A stretch of 64,000 nucleotides of DNA. It comes from Sphingobium terrigena (lineage in GTDB: Bacteria; Pseudomonadota; Alphaproteobacteria; Sphingomonadales; Sphingomonadaceae). The translations under genes were made by a program, and so were the position numbers. Positions 36,339 through 45,154 of this stretch are shown one piece after another. Every line of letters begins with the position of its first letter. Within the stretch, counting starts at the first letter, position 1. The DNA lies in contig NZ_QVRA01000002.1 of the NCBI RefSeq assembly GCF_003591655.1, positions 144,911 through 208,910 on the forward strand, in the 5' to 3' direction. The notes below the pieces were generated by a model. The model made no database searches, had not been told where the DNA came from, and worked only from the letters and a program-made list of their open reading frames with translations.

Positions 36339-37406
36339 TCAATTATCGGATTGCGCCGTCGCGCGGGCGATGGCCGCCAGTTCGGGCAAGGTTTCGACCA
36401 GCGATTGCGCTTCGGGCGATGATGCCGTGCCGCGCGCCAGCCGTCCCTTGATGCCATGGATGATCGCCGCAAAGCGGAACATGTTGAAGGCGAGGTAGAA
36501 GGACAGGTTGGCGATGCCGTCGCGCCCCGTGCGGGCGCAATAGGCCGCGACATAATCAGCCTGTGACGGGATATTGAGCACGCCAAGATCCGCGCCCTTG
36601 AAACCACCAATGATGTGCGGCGGCAGATGATACATCATCAGATGATAGGTAAAGTCGGCGAGCGGGTGTCCCAGCGTCGACAATTCCCAGTCCAGCACCG
36701 CCAATATGCGCGGTTCGACCGGGTGCCAGATCATATTGTCGGCGCGGAAATCACCATGGACGATAGTGGTTTCATCGCCCGCCGGTATCTGCGCTGGCAG
36801 CCAGTCGGCCAGCCAGTCCATATCGGCCAGCCGTCCCGCTGCCTCATCCTCCTGATATTGGCGTGACCAGCGGGCAATCTGCCGCGCGAAATAATTGCCC
36901 GGCTTGCCATAGTCGCCAAGGCCGATCGCCTGATAGTCGACGCCATGCAGTTGCGCGATGGCGCTGTTCATCGCGTCGAAATAGGCCGGGCGTTCGGAAG
37001 CCGTCAGCGAAGGCAACGTAGAGTCCCAAAAGATGCGCCCTTCGATCATGTCCATGACATAGAAGGGCGTGCCGATGACGGCAGCATCCTCGCACAGACC
37101 ATGGACCGGCGCGACGGGAAAGTCCGCCCGTCCAAGCGCCGCCAACACCCGATATTCGCGCTCGACGGCGTGCGCGCCGGGCAGCAAATGCCCCGGTGGC
37201 TTGCGCCGCAGTACATAGGCATGGCTTGGCGTGACCAGTCGATAGGTCGGGTTGGACTGGCCGCCGTTAAACTGTTCGACGGCAAGCGGCCCGGCATAGC
37301 CCGCCACATGGGCCTGCATCCAGCGATCGAGCGCCGCGCTGTCGAAGCCATGCCCCGCGCGCACCGCGCCGGTGCCACCAAATTTATCCTGCCGGTCAAC
37401 GCCCAC
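36339..37406 (-). CDS. APH-like phosphotransferase linked to acyl-CoA dehydrogenase
   Basis: 355 residues of the aminoglycoside-phosphotransferase-like kinase family. The catalytic loop VHGDFRADNMIW, the metal-binding LDWELSTLGHPLADF, and an N-terminal FNGGQSNPTYRL are clear. In ACAD10/11-type systems a homologous domain phosphorylates a hydroxyacyl-CoA so that water/phosphate can be eliminated, followed by the dehydrogenase; the adjacent gene at 35167 fits. The GTG at 37406 is taken as start (GGATGGGG upstream); another frame's ATG lies within that site and is a shadow. Confidence 0.87.
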   Translation of the reverse strand: MGVDRQDKFGGTGAVRAGHGFDSAALDRWMQAHVAGYAGPLAVEQFNGGQSNPTYRLVTPSHAYVLRRKPPGHLLPGAHAVEREYRVLAALGRADFPVAPVHGLCEDAAVIGTPFYVMDMIEGRIFWDSTLPSLTASERPAYFDAMNSAIAQLHGVDYQAIGLGDYGKPGNYFARQIARWSRQYQEDEAAGRLADMDWLADWLPAQIPAGDETTIVHGDFRADNMIWHPVEPRILAVLDWELSTLGHPLADFTYHLMMYHLPPHIIGGFKGADLGVLNIPSQADYVAAYCARTGRDGIANLSFYLAFNMFRFAAIIHGIKGRLARGTASSPEAQSLVETLPELAAIARATAQSDN

Positions 37407-37619
37407 GGCCCCATCCCTCTCCCGCGTCAGATTACATCCTGCCATGCGTCGCGCGGAGGGCTTTGTCCCCTGTGCTTTGTTTCAGGTGCGCGCCGACCTC
37501 TCGAAAATCGCAGTTAGCAAGCCCTCCATATTGACGCATTTCTCACGCTCGGAACGAAGGCGCATCCGGCGTTGCTTTCAGCCAACGCACCATAAGCGTC
37601 CGAATAGCAGGGAGAGATT

Positions 37620-39890
37620 ATGCGACAGAATCTAATCATGCGGCCGGTGATGCTCGCTTTGGGTGGAGCAATGCTGTGGGCCGCGCCCGCCATGGCGCAG
37701 GAACAGGCACCGCAGGCGGAGGCCGATGCCGTCGATCCCAACGCGATCATCGTCACCGCGCGCCGTCGGGAGGAAAGCCTCCAGGATACCCCGGTCGCGA
37801 TCACGGCGGTCAATGCGGCGATGCTGGAAAACAAGGCCGCGGTGAATATCGGCGACCTGACCGGTGGCGTTCCCAACCTGCTGATCACCAACCAGAATAG
37901 CGGCGCGGCAGCCGCTAACTTGGCCATTCGCGGGCTGACCTATGCCGACGTCGAAAAGTCCCAGGAACCCACTGTGGGCGTCGTCGTCGATGGCGTGTTC
38001 ATCGGCACCAGCACCGGGCAGTTTTTCGACTTTTTCGACATTGAACAAATCGAAGTGCTGCGCGGGCCGCAGGGCACCTTGTTCGGGCGCAACACGATCG
38101 GTGGCGTCATCAATATCCGCCGCACCCGCCCGACCGGCGAATTTGGTGGCAAGGTCGAAGTCTCCTACGGCAAGTTCAACACGCTCGCGACCCGCGCGGT
38201 CGTCAACGTGCCATTGTCGGATGACGGCAGCGTGGGCGCCAAATTCTTCCATTTCCACAATGAAACCGACGGCTGGTATCGCCAGTCGCAGACCGGCGAC
38301 CGGCGCGGCTTCGCCAATAACGAGAATTTCGGCGGATCGGTCCTGATCGCCCCACAAGGCAGCGATTTCGATGCGCTGTTCACCCTGGAAAAGCAGATCC
38401 AGAAATTCGATCCGGTCGTGTCCAACCTGACCAACAGCAGCGAGCTGTTTTGCGGCTTCATCCCGGCCATCGAGTGCAACCGCAACAATACGACCGATCT
38501 CTATACCGTGTTCGGCCAGCCCAATGTTTCCAACTATTCCGCGCCCGCCGCGACGCTGGAGATGAATTATGATCTGGGCGGGGTGAAGCTGACATCCGTC
38601 ACCGGCTGGCGCAAATCGCGCGAGAATCAGACGCAGGATTTCGACGGGTCATCGACCGACCTCTATTATGTCCGCCGCCTCCAGCGCTACGAACAATGGA
38701 GCCAGGAAGTGCGCGCCGCCGGCAAGTTCAGCGACAGTTTCGACTATGTCGTTGGCCTCTATTATTTCAGCTCCAAATATCAGCTAACACAATATAGCCG
38801 CGTGTTCGGCTTCGCGCCGACGGTCGATCCGCTGATCTTCGACACCAACCCGCAGGTTGTGAACGGCAAGACCAAGTCGATCGCCGTGTTTGGCGACTTC
38901 AACTGGGCCTTTGCCGATCAGTGGCGCCTGTCCTTCGGCGGTCGCTTCACCCGCGACAAGAAAGCACTCGACAACAGCTTTGGCGGGACGGAAATCGGCC
39001 GGGGTTCCGACACGTTCAAGAAGTTCACGCCCAAGATCGGCGTCGATTTCCGCCCGAACGACGACGTCATGTTCTATGGCAGCTGGTCGCAGGGCTACCG
39101 GTCGGGCGGCTTCTCGCCGCGCGCAGGCACCGCCGCCAGCGCCGGTGTCGCCTATCAGCCCGAAGTGGTCGACAGCTTTGAAGTCGGCGGCAAGTTCGAC
39201 CTGTTCGACCGCAAGGTGCAGTTCAACGTCGCGGCCTTCTATTCCAGCTACAAGGATCTGCACCAGAACAACACGCTCAACTGCCCGTCCTGCGCCACCG
39301 GCAACGAGACGATCACGTCGAACGTCGGTTCGGCCAAGATCAAGGGGCTGGAGTTCGACTTCACGGCGCGGCCAACGTCGCAACTCACGATCACCGGCTC
39401 GCTCGGCCTGCTCGATTCCAAGTTCAAGGGCTTCATCGTCGGCGGCATCTCGCCAGTGACGGGCGCGGTCGTACCCTATGATTTCTCTGGCAACGATCTG
39501 ATCTACAACCCGAACATGACCGCGTCGCTGGGGGCCGACTATAGCGTCCCGACCAGCTTTGGCGAGGTGATCGCGAACCTGAGCTATCGCTATATCGGTC
39601 GCTATGACCAGCAAATCTCGATCGGCGGCCTGTCTGGCAATCTCAGCACCGGGCCGATCACCGTGACCGGCAATGACCCGCGCGTGCGGACTGACAAGCA
39701 GGGCCTGGTCGACGCCAGCCTGACCACCAAGTTTGATATTGGCGGGACGGAAGCACGGCTGACGGTCTTTGGCCGGAACCTCGCCAATGATCGCGGGCCG
39801 ACCCATGGCTTCACCGTCGGTGGCCTCTGGTCCTTCGGCACCGCGCGCGAACCCCGTACCTATGGCGCGACGCTGGGGGTGAAGTTCTAA
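37620..39890 (+). CDS. TonB-dependent outer-membrane receptor
   Basis: 756 residues. Signal peptide (to MAQEQ, about residue 25), a plug domain opening IIVTARRREESLQDTPVAITAV with GVVVDGVFIG and LRGPQGTLFGRNTIGG, then a 22-strand-type barrel ending in an aromatic residue (GVKF). No N-terminal STN signalling domain is seen. Sphingomonads use such receptors to import hydrophobic carbon sources as well as iron chelates; placed in this island, import of the island's substrate is the likelier role. The divergent promoter region 37407-37619 is shared with the APH-like gene. GGGAGAG precedes the ATG. Confidence 0.94.
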   Translation: MRQNLIMRPVMLALGGAMLWAAPAMAQEQAPQAEADAVDPNAIIVTARRREESLQDTPVAITAVNAAMLENKAAVNIGDLTGGVPNLLITNQNSGAAAANLAIRGLTYADVEKSQEPTVGVVVDGVFIGTSTGQFFDFFDIEQIEVLRGPQGTLFGRNTIGGVINIRRTRPTGEFGGKVEVSYGKFNTLATRAVVNVPLSDDGSVGAKFFHFHNETDGWYRQSQTGDRRGFANNENFGGSVLIAPQGSDFDALFTLEKQIQKFDPVVSNLTNSSELFCGFIPAIECNRNNTTDLYTVFGQPNVSNYSAPAATLEMNYDLGGVKLTSVTGWRKSRENQTQDFDGSSTDLYYVRRLQRYEQWSQEVRAAGKFSDSFDYVVGLYYFSSKYQLTQYSRVFGFAPTVDPLIFDTNPQVVNGKTKSIAVFGDFNWAFADQWRLSFGGRFTRDKKALDNSFGGTEIGRGSDTFKKFTPKIGVDFRPNDDVMFYGSWSQGYRSGGFSPRAGTAASAGVAYQPEVVDSFEVGGKFDLFDRKVQFNVAAFYSSYKDLHQNNTLNCPSCATGNETITSNVGSAKIKGLEFDFTARPTSQLTITGSLGLLDSKFKGFIVGGISPVTGAVVPYDFSGNDLIYNPNMTASLGADYSVPTSFGEVIANLSYRYIGRYDQQISIGGLSGNLSTGPITVTGNDPRVRTDKQGLVDASLTTKFDIGGTEARLTVFGRNLANDRGPTHGFTVGGLWSFGTAREPRTYGATLGVKF

Positions 39891-39911
39891 ACGAGACGCC
39901 AAAGTGCAAAG

Positions 39912-39944
39912 AAAGAGGCCGGGGAGATGATCCCCGGCCTCTTT
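39912..39944. terminator. Bidirectional rho-independent terminator
   Basis: Thirteen-bp arms aaagaggccgggg (39912-39924) and its complement (39932-39944) with a seven-base loop. A/T-runs flank both sides, so it can stop the TonB receptor transcript and the convergent Rieske oxygenase transcript. Confidence 0.88.
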
Positions 39945-40031
39945 TTGCGTGCAGCCGCCGGACTTGATCACCGCCAGAAAAACTGCGCCGGAGCCATCGC
40001 TCCGACGCCCTCCCTTTTACGCAACCCCGGA

Positions 40032-41450
40032 TCAGAGTTCGTCGTTCAGATATTTCATGATCGTGTTCTGGAACTGGCGGATCTGGATTTCCTGATAATT
40101 GGCCAGTTGCACCTTGCCGTTGAGCGAGGCTTTGAGGCCGGTCTGGACATAGGGCAGATTGTCCATATCCTGCTCGAACACGTCTCCCAATATCCCCAGT
40201 TCCGGCGCTTCGGTCCATTTCTGATCGACCGACAGAAACTTCATCGGTGGCGCCTTGGGGTGCGCCTGCCCCGGCGGAACGCGGGTAAGGACGCGCACTT
40301 CCATCAGGCAATGATCGACATCGTGCCAGGGACGCCAGCGATAGACGATGTTCGGCTGGAACCCGGCCCATGGGCTGAAATTGGGGAATACATTGTAGAG
40401 CAGCGCATCCATCATTTCCGCGTCGGACGCGAAGCTGACGTCATGACCGAACATGGCGGTAGTGGTATCGCGCAGCGATGCACCCAGCGCCGCACGGGCG
40501 GTCACGCCTTCGGGCACCTTGACATTGTAGCCGCCTGCCGCCGCTTCCTTGTCCTCATAATTATCGGACGATCGGCCATTATATTTGACGAATTCGTCGA
40601 CGATCCACTGTTCTGCCTTGCCCGCCGGATCGACATGGGGGGACATGGTGCCGAAAGGCGTGACCGTCAGGTTCACATAGTCGCCATAGATATTGTACAT
40701 CGAATTGGCGTCGCCGGTGAAAGGCAGCAATTGCGGATGGGTGACGACGGTGTGCCAGCTTTCCATGAAAGCCTCCATCACCACCTTCCAGTTGGCCGGA
40801 ACCACCTTGCCGACCCACATGGCGGTCGCGCACTCCTCATGCCGCCAGCGCTGGAAATGCTCCGGCATGGGCGCCAGAAATTCCTCCAGCGTCGGGCCGT
40901 CGGCGGCTTCGCGGATGAAGATATAGCCGCCCCAGCGTCCCACGCTGATTTCGGGCAGCGCCATCTCCTCTTCCTTGAGATGGGCAAAGTCCCAGCGGCA
41001 GGGGATTTTCTTGATCGACCCGTCATTATTCCAGGTAAAGCCATGGAAGGGGCATTGCAGTTCGGTTGACCAGCCGTCCGCCGTCTTGAGCTTGCGCCCG
41101 CGATGCAGGCAGACATTGGCAAAGGCGCGAACAGAGCCATCCTCCTGCCGGATCAGCAGGAAGGATTTGCCGACATTTTCATAGACGACATGGTCGCCCG
41201 CTTCCGGCAACTCCTCCTCGCGCGCGGCAAATTGCCAGGTGCGCGGCCACATTTTGCGATTTTCCGCCTCGAAAAATTCAGGGCTGGTATAGCGGCTGGC
41301 CGGGATCGGCTCCGACCCCAGATTTTCATATTCATCGGTGTAGAGAAATTCCGGCACAGGGTTGGTATCCGCCAGCATCAGATCGCGGACGCTGGTGCCG
41401 GGGCAGCGCGGCAAGGGCGCGCCTTTGATCCGGGGGTCGCTTTCAGCCAT
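40032..41450 (-). CDS. Rieske ring-hydroxylating oxygenase alpha subunit
   Basis: 472 residues. The Rieske site reads CLHRGRKL ... CPFHGFTW (about 110-135), and the catalytic domain has the mononuclear iron ligands around ESWHTVVTHPQ. Length and layout fit large-subunit oxygenases that hydroxylate or demethylate cyclic substrates. No beta subunit, ferredoxin or reductase is adjacent; the Rieske protein at 20984 may supply electrons. ATG 41450 is set by GGAGAGAGAG upstream. Two direct cgttcaaat repeats lie in its upstream region. Confidence 0.92.
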   Translation of the reverse strand: MAESDPRIKGAPLPRCPGTSVRDLMLADTNPVPEFLYTDEYENLGSEPIPASRYTSPEFFEAENRKMWPRTWQFAAREEELPEAGDHVVYENVGKSFLLIRQEDGSVRAFANVCLHRGRKLKTADGWSTELQCPFHGFTWNNDGSIKKIPCRWDFAHLKEEEMALPEISVGRWGGYIFIREAADGPTLEEFLAPMPEHFQRWRHEECATAMWVGKVVPANWKVVMEAFMESWHTVVTHPQLLPFTGDANSMYNIYGDYVNLTVTPFGTMSPHVDPAGKAEQWIVDEFVKYNGRSSDNYEDKEAAAGGYNVKVPEGVTARAALGASLRDTTTAMFGHDVSFASDAEMMDALLYNVFPNFSPWAGFQPNIVYRWRPWHDVDHCLMEVRVLTRVPPGQAHPKAPPMKFLSVDQKWTEAPELGILGDVFEQDMDNLPYVQTGLKASLNGKVQLANYQEIQIRQFQNTIMKYLNDEL

Positions 41451-41500
41451 TACTCTCTCTCCTGCCATTCCGCCTGCTCTGCCGCACGGACGTAACCGCA

Positions 41501-41528
41501 CGTTCAAATCTTGGTCGTTCGTTCAAAT
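41501..41528. promoter_or_regulatory. Direct repeats upstream of the Rieske oxygenase
   Basis: cgttcaaat occurs at 41501-41509 and 41520-41528, 19 bases apart (about two helical turns), 51 bases upstream of the oxygenase start. This is a possible activator or repressor site; no regulator is assigned. Confidence 0.4.
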
Positions 41529-41540
41529 ATAACGTCACGG

Positions 41541-42308
41541 TCATTGCGCGACCATCCCCCCGTCGACGACAAATTCGCAGCCGGTGATGTAGCGCGCATC
41601 GTCGGACGCCAGAAATGCGATCATCGACCCGATGTCGGACGGTTCACCCATCCGGCCCATCGGGATGGCGGCGACGATCTGGTCGAACACCTCCTTGTTA
41701 TCGGCGATCGCGACCTTCTGCATGTCGGTCCAGATCATGCCGGGATGGACGGTGTTGACGCGGATATTGTCGCGCGCGGTTTCCAGTGCCACCGATTTGG
41801 AAAAGAGCCGCACCCCGCCCTTGCTGGCGGCATAGGCAGCCGTGCCCTGCACCCCGACAAGCCCCGCGACCGATGACAGGTTGACGATCGACCCGCCATG
41901 ACCCTGCGCCCGCATCTGATCAACCGCCACCTTGGTGCCCAGATAGACGCTGTCAAGATTGACCGAAATCTGCTTGTGCCAGTCGGCCGACGTCATTTCG
42001 CTCATCGCGCGCAGCACCGCGATACCGGCATTGTTGACGAGAATGTCGATCTTGCCGAACGCGGCGATTACCGCATCGATCAGCACCGTCCAGCCCACTT
42101 CGTCGGTGACGTCCTGCGCCATCGATTTGGCGGGAACGCCCTGTGCGCGCAATTCTTCGGCACGGGCGGCGACGGCAGCGCCGTCCAGATCGGTGAGGAA
42201 CAGACTGGCCCCCTGCCCCGCCATTTTGAGCGCGGCGGCAAAACCCAGCACGTTCGCCGAAGCAGCCCCCGTCACTACCGCCACCTTACCCCTAAGGTCG
42301 ATCATCAT
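41541..42308 (-). CDS. SDR-family oxidoreductase with degenerate glycine loop
   Basis: 255 residues. NNAG, LSSVAG, the YAASK catalytic pair and the VDGGM end are intact. The N-terminal loop, normally TGxxxGxG, reads TGAASANVLG, losing the second glycine, so cofactor binding may be atypical. ATG 42308 or 42305. It runs in the same direction as the Rieske oxygenase, with the direct repeats between them, and divergently from the second oxygenase at 42497. Confidence 0.88.
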   Translation of the reverse strand: MMIDLRGKVAVVTGAASANVLGFAAALKMAGQGASLFLTDLDGAAVAARAEELRAQGVPAKSMAQDVTDEVGWTVLIDAVIAAFGKIDILVNNAGIAVLRAMSEMTSADWHKQISVNLDSVYLGTKVAVDQMRAQGHGGSIVNLSSVAGLVGVQGTAAYAASKGGVRLFSKSVALETARDNIRVNTVHPGMIWTDMQKVAIADNKEVFDQIVAAIPMGRMGEPSDIGSMIAFLASDDARYITGCEFVVDGGMVAQ

Positions 42309-42496
42309 CCGCCAGACATCCTCATCCGATAGTTTGTGCAGCAGAGTGACGCCTGCGCGGCGCGGTGCAACTAGCGCTAGTCAGAGTCCCCGTTGTGCAA
42401 ACGCGCGCTACCTATGACCTTATCGAGTTCCGGCATGGTCACGCGCGCGCTATGATGCGACCAAAGCCATAGCGGCGGGCATTGAGAGGGTATTGC

Positions 42497-43675
42497 ATGG
42501 GCTATCATGACGTCATCGGCCAGGAAGCCGAAAAGATGCTGGAATATGTCGAGACCGGCACGACCGACAGCGCCCCTGACACGATGGAAGTGCCAGCATC
42601 CGCCTATACTGATCCCGCCTATTGCGCGCGGGAGAAAGCGGAAATCTTCATGAAGATGCCGCTACTGGCCGCACTGACCGCCGAAATGCCCAATCCGGGC
42701 GATTACAAGGCGATGGACCTGATGGGTAAGCCCGTCCTCATCACCCGCAAGAGCGACGGCACGGTCGCAGCGATGCTGAACGTCTGCTCCCATCGTGGCA
42801 TGATCCTGAAGCCCGAAGGCCATGGCAATGCCAGGCGCTTTTCCTGTCCCTATCATGCCTGGACCTACGCCAATGACGGCAAGCTGATCGGCGTGGCCGA
42901 ACCGCAGAAATTCGGCCCGGTATGCAAGGAAGAGCGTGGCCTGACGCAATTGCCGGTGGCCGAAGCGGGCGGGATCATCTGGGTGTGCCTGACGCCGGGG
43001 CTGGAATTCGACATCACCGCGCATCTGGGCGGGATGCTCGATGATCTTGAAGCCTATGATCTGGGCAGTTGGCATTATTGCGGCTCGCGACGGATTTACG
43101 GGCCGAACTGGAAGATCGCCTATGACGGCTATCTGGAGGGCTATCATTTCGCCGCCGCGCACCCGACCACCATCCACCCGCGCAGTTTCAGCAACATCAT
43201 GAATTTCACGGCCTTCGGCCCGCATATGCGCGTGGGCTATCCGCAGGTGCGGATCAAGGAAGCGCTGGGCGCGATCCCGCGTGCCGAATGGGGCGAGCAT
43301 GAGAATGAAGGTTATGACTTCGTCCGCACCATCTTCCCCAATATCAGCATCTTCTTCGCGCCCGAAATCACCCAGGTCGCGCAGCTCATCCCTGACGACA
43401 CGCCCGGTAGCAACACCACCAACCTGATGTTCATCCGCCGCCAGCCGCCGAAGGACGAAGCGGATGCGGCCAGCATCGAAGGGATGATGGACTGGCTGCG
43501 CGACGTCGTGAATGACGAGGATTATGGCGTTGGATTGCAGGTGCAGAAGGGGTTGGAATCCGGCGCGATCCCGTCGGTGATCTTCGGCCGCAACGAGCGC
43601 GGCAACCAATATTTCCACAAATATGTGGACTATCTCCAGCGGGCCGACCCCAATGAGGCACCGCCGTTATTGTGA
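42497..43675 (+). CDS. Rieske ring-hydroxylating oxygenase alpha subunit
   Basis: 392 residues. The Rieske site is CSHRGMIL ... CPYHAW (about 95-116) and the iron-binding part has EGYHFAAAHPTTIH. It is shorter than and distinct from the oxygenase at 40032. ATG 42497 follows GAGAGGG; a TTG at 42482 is in frame. Its divergent partner is the SDR at 41541, so oxidation of a ring followed by dehydrogenation is plausible. The substrate is not readable. Confidence 0.92.
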   Translation: MGYHDVIGQEAEKMLEYVETGTTDSAPDTMEVPASAYTDPAYCAREKAEIFMKMPLLAALTAEMPNPGDYKAMDLMGKPVLITRKSDGTVAAMLNVCSHRGMILKPEGHGNARRFSCPYHAWTYANDGKLIGVAEPQKFGPVCKEERGLTQLPVAEAGGIIWVCLTPGLEFDITAHLGGMLDDLEAYDLGSWHYCGSRRIYGPNWKIAYDGYLEGYHFAAAHPTTIHPRSFSNIMNFTAFGPHMRVGYPQVRIKEALGAIPRAEWGEHENEGYDFVRTIFPNISIFFAPEITQVAQLIPDDTPGSNTTNLMFIRRQPPKDEADAASIEGMMDWLRDVVNDEDYGVGLQVQKGLESGAIPSVIFGRNERGNQYFHKYVDYLQRADPNEAPPLL

Positions 43676-43756
43676 GGCAGGCGTCTACATAGTGACCTGT
43701 CAGGCCACCCCCATTGAGGGTGGAAGAAATGCCGATGCGCTTGAATACCCTCTCTA

Positions 43757-43846
43757 CGTCATGCTGAATTCATTTCAGCATCCATTTCTCGTCACGTGCG
43801 GAGATTTGTGGGGCACGATGGATGCTGAAACAAGTTCAGCATGACG
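43757..43846. repeat. Dispersed palindromic repeat (cgtcatgctgaac family)
   Basis: Arms 43757-43785 and 43818-43846 are 29-base inverted repeats with three mismatches, same family as 16847-16956. No gene is seen elsewhere between 43676 and 43964. Confidence 0.75.
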
Positions 43847-43964
43847 AGGGTAAATTAGCGATAGCCCTGTCCTTGTTGGGAACTTCGGGTGCGGGCGTGC
43901 TACCGCCCGCGTAAATCCTCACCGTCAGGGAAAAGCGATGAGACGCAAGCATGGCGTCTTGATA

Positions 43965-44996
43965 TTACAACGTCGTCACGCCCTCATTAAGCCGCACCAC
44001 CGTCTTGCCCGTGGTCTTGCCCGACATCAGGTTGATAAAAGCGCTCGGCGTGTTTTCGATGCCGGTAGTGACATTTTCCTGCGCGATCAACGCGCCCGAT
44101 CTGATCCAGCCGCCCAGTTGCGCCTCCGCCTCGGCCAGCATGTCGAGATGCTCATAGGCCAGGAAACCCCGCATCGTAATGCGATTCACCAGCACCTGCC
44201 ACAGGTTGCGGATCGGGTAGGGATCATTGTGGTTGTTGTAGTTGGCCATCATGCCGCAGGTCACAATCCGCCCGAACGCCGCCATATTGGGCAGCATCGC
44301 GTCGAGTATATGCCCGCCGACATTGTCGAAATAAACTCCTACCCCATCGGGACAGGCCGCCTTGATCGCCGCGTCCAGATCCGGCTCCGCGCGATAGTCG
44401 ATCGCGGCGTCGATACCGAAGGTGCCGGTAATCAACGCCGCCTTGTCCGGCGATCCAACGATGCCGACCGACCGGCAGCCTGACAATTTCGCGATCTGGC
44501 ACCCGACGCTACCAACCGCGCCCGCCGCCGCGCTCATCACCACCGTGTCGCCCGCCTTCATCTCGCCGATGCGCTTGAGGCCGACATAGGCGGTGATGCC
44601 CGACCAGCCGAGCGCCCCCATATAGGCGGTCAGCGGCACGGTGGGATCGACATGGACATTCTCGATCGCGAAATTGGCAGGGTTCAGGATCGAATACTCC
44701 TCCCAGCCGACAAAGCCGCGGCCATAGTCGCCTTCCTTGAAGGCTGGGTTGCGCGACTGGACAACGCGGCCCAGCACCATGGTCGGGATCAGGCCACCAA
44801 TCGCAACCGCAGGCAGATAACTGTCATCATTGGCATCCAGCATCCCGCGCACGGCAGGATCGATGGCGAATACCTCATTCTGGATCAGGATTTCACCATC
44901 CTCCAGCGCCCGCACCGGATTATCGACCAGCGCGAAATTCTCTGGGACAGGGACACCGTGGGGACGCGAGGCAAGGACTATCTGGCGGTTGATCAC
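43965..44996 (-). CDS. NADP-dependent MDR-family oxidoreductase
   Basis: 343 residues, related to prostaglandin reductase/leukotriene B4 dehydrogenase: RPHGVPVPENFALVDNPV, GALGWSGITAYVGL, AAAGAVGSVGCQIAKL as the NADP loop, and DGVGVYFDNVGG. It should reduce an alpha,beta-unsaturated ketone or aldehyde. The GTG at 44996 is chosen because GGGAGAG precedes it and the family start VINRQIVL follows. Second member of this family in the island (other at 30137). No catalytic zinc ligands. Confidence 0.88.
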   Translation of the reverse strand: MINRQIVLASRPHGVPVPENFALVDNPVRALEDGEILIQNEVFAIDPAVRGMLDANDDSYLPAVAIGGLIPTMVLGRVVQSRNPAFKEGDYGRGFVGWEEYSILNPANFAIENVHVDPTVPLTAYMGALGWSGITAYVGLKRIGEMKAGDTVVMSAAAGAVGSVGCQIAKLSGCRSVGIVGSPDKAALITGTFGIDAAIDYRAEPDLDAAIKAACPDGVGVYFDNVGGHILDAMLPNMAAFGRIVTCGMMANYNNHNDPYPIRNLWQVLVNRITMRGFLAYEHLDMLAEAEAQLGGWIRSGALIAQENVTTGIENTPSAFINLMSGKTTGKTVVRLNEGVTTL

Positions 44997-45091
44997 GGCG
45001 TTTCTCTCCCGGGGCTGCGCTTTGCATCCGCTATGCCCGGCCCGGTTAGCCCGTGACACTGGCGAAAGGCACAGCTTGGCGCGGACGTCCC

Positions 45092-45128
45092 AAGAAAAAG
45101 CGCGCGAAGCCCGTGGCCTCGCGCGCTT
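45092..45128 (-). terminator. Rho-independent terminator of the SPOR-protein gene
   Basis: Ten-bp arms aagcgcgcga (45098-45107) and complement (45119-45128), followed on the minus strand by a T-rich run (complement of 45094-45099). Confidence 0.75.
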
Positions 45129-45154
45129 CAAGGTCGCGCTATGGGAGAGGAAAT

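Noticed and set aside
41501..41528. LexA-type GTTC repeats
   Set aside because: The spacing between gttc units is not seven bases, and the neighbouring gene is catabolic.
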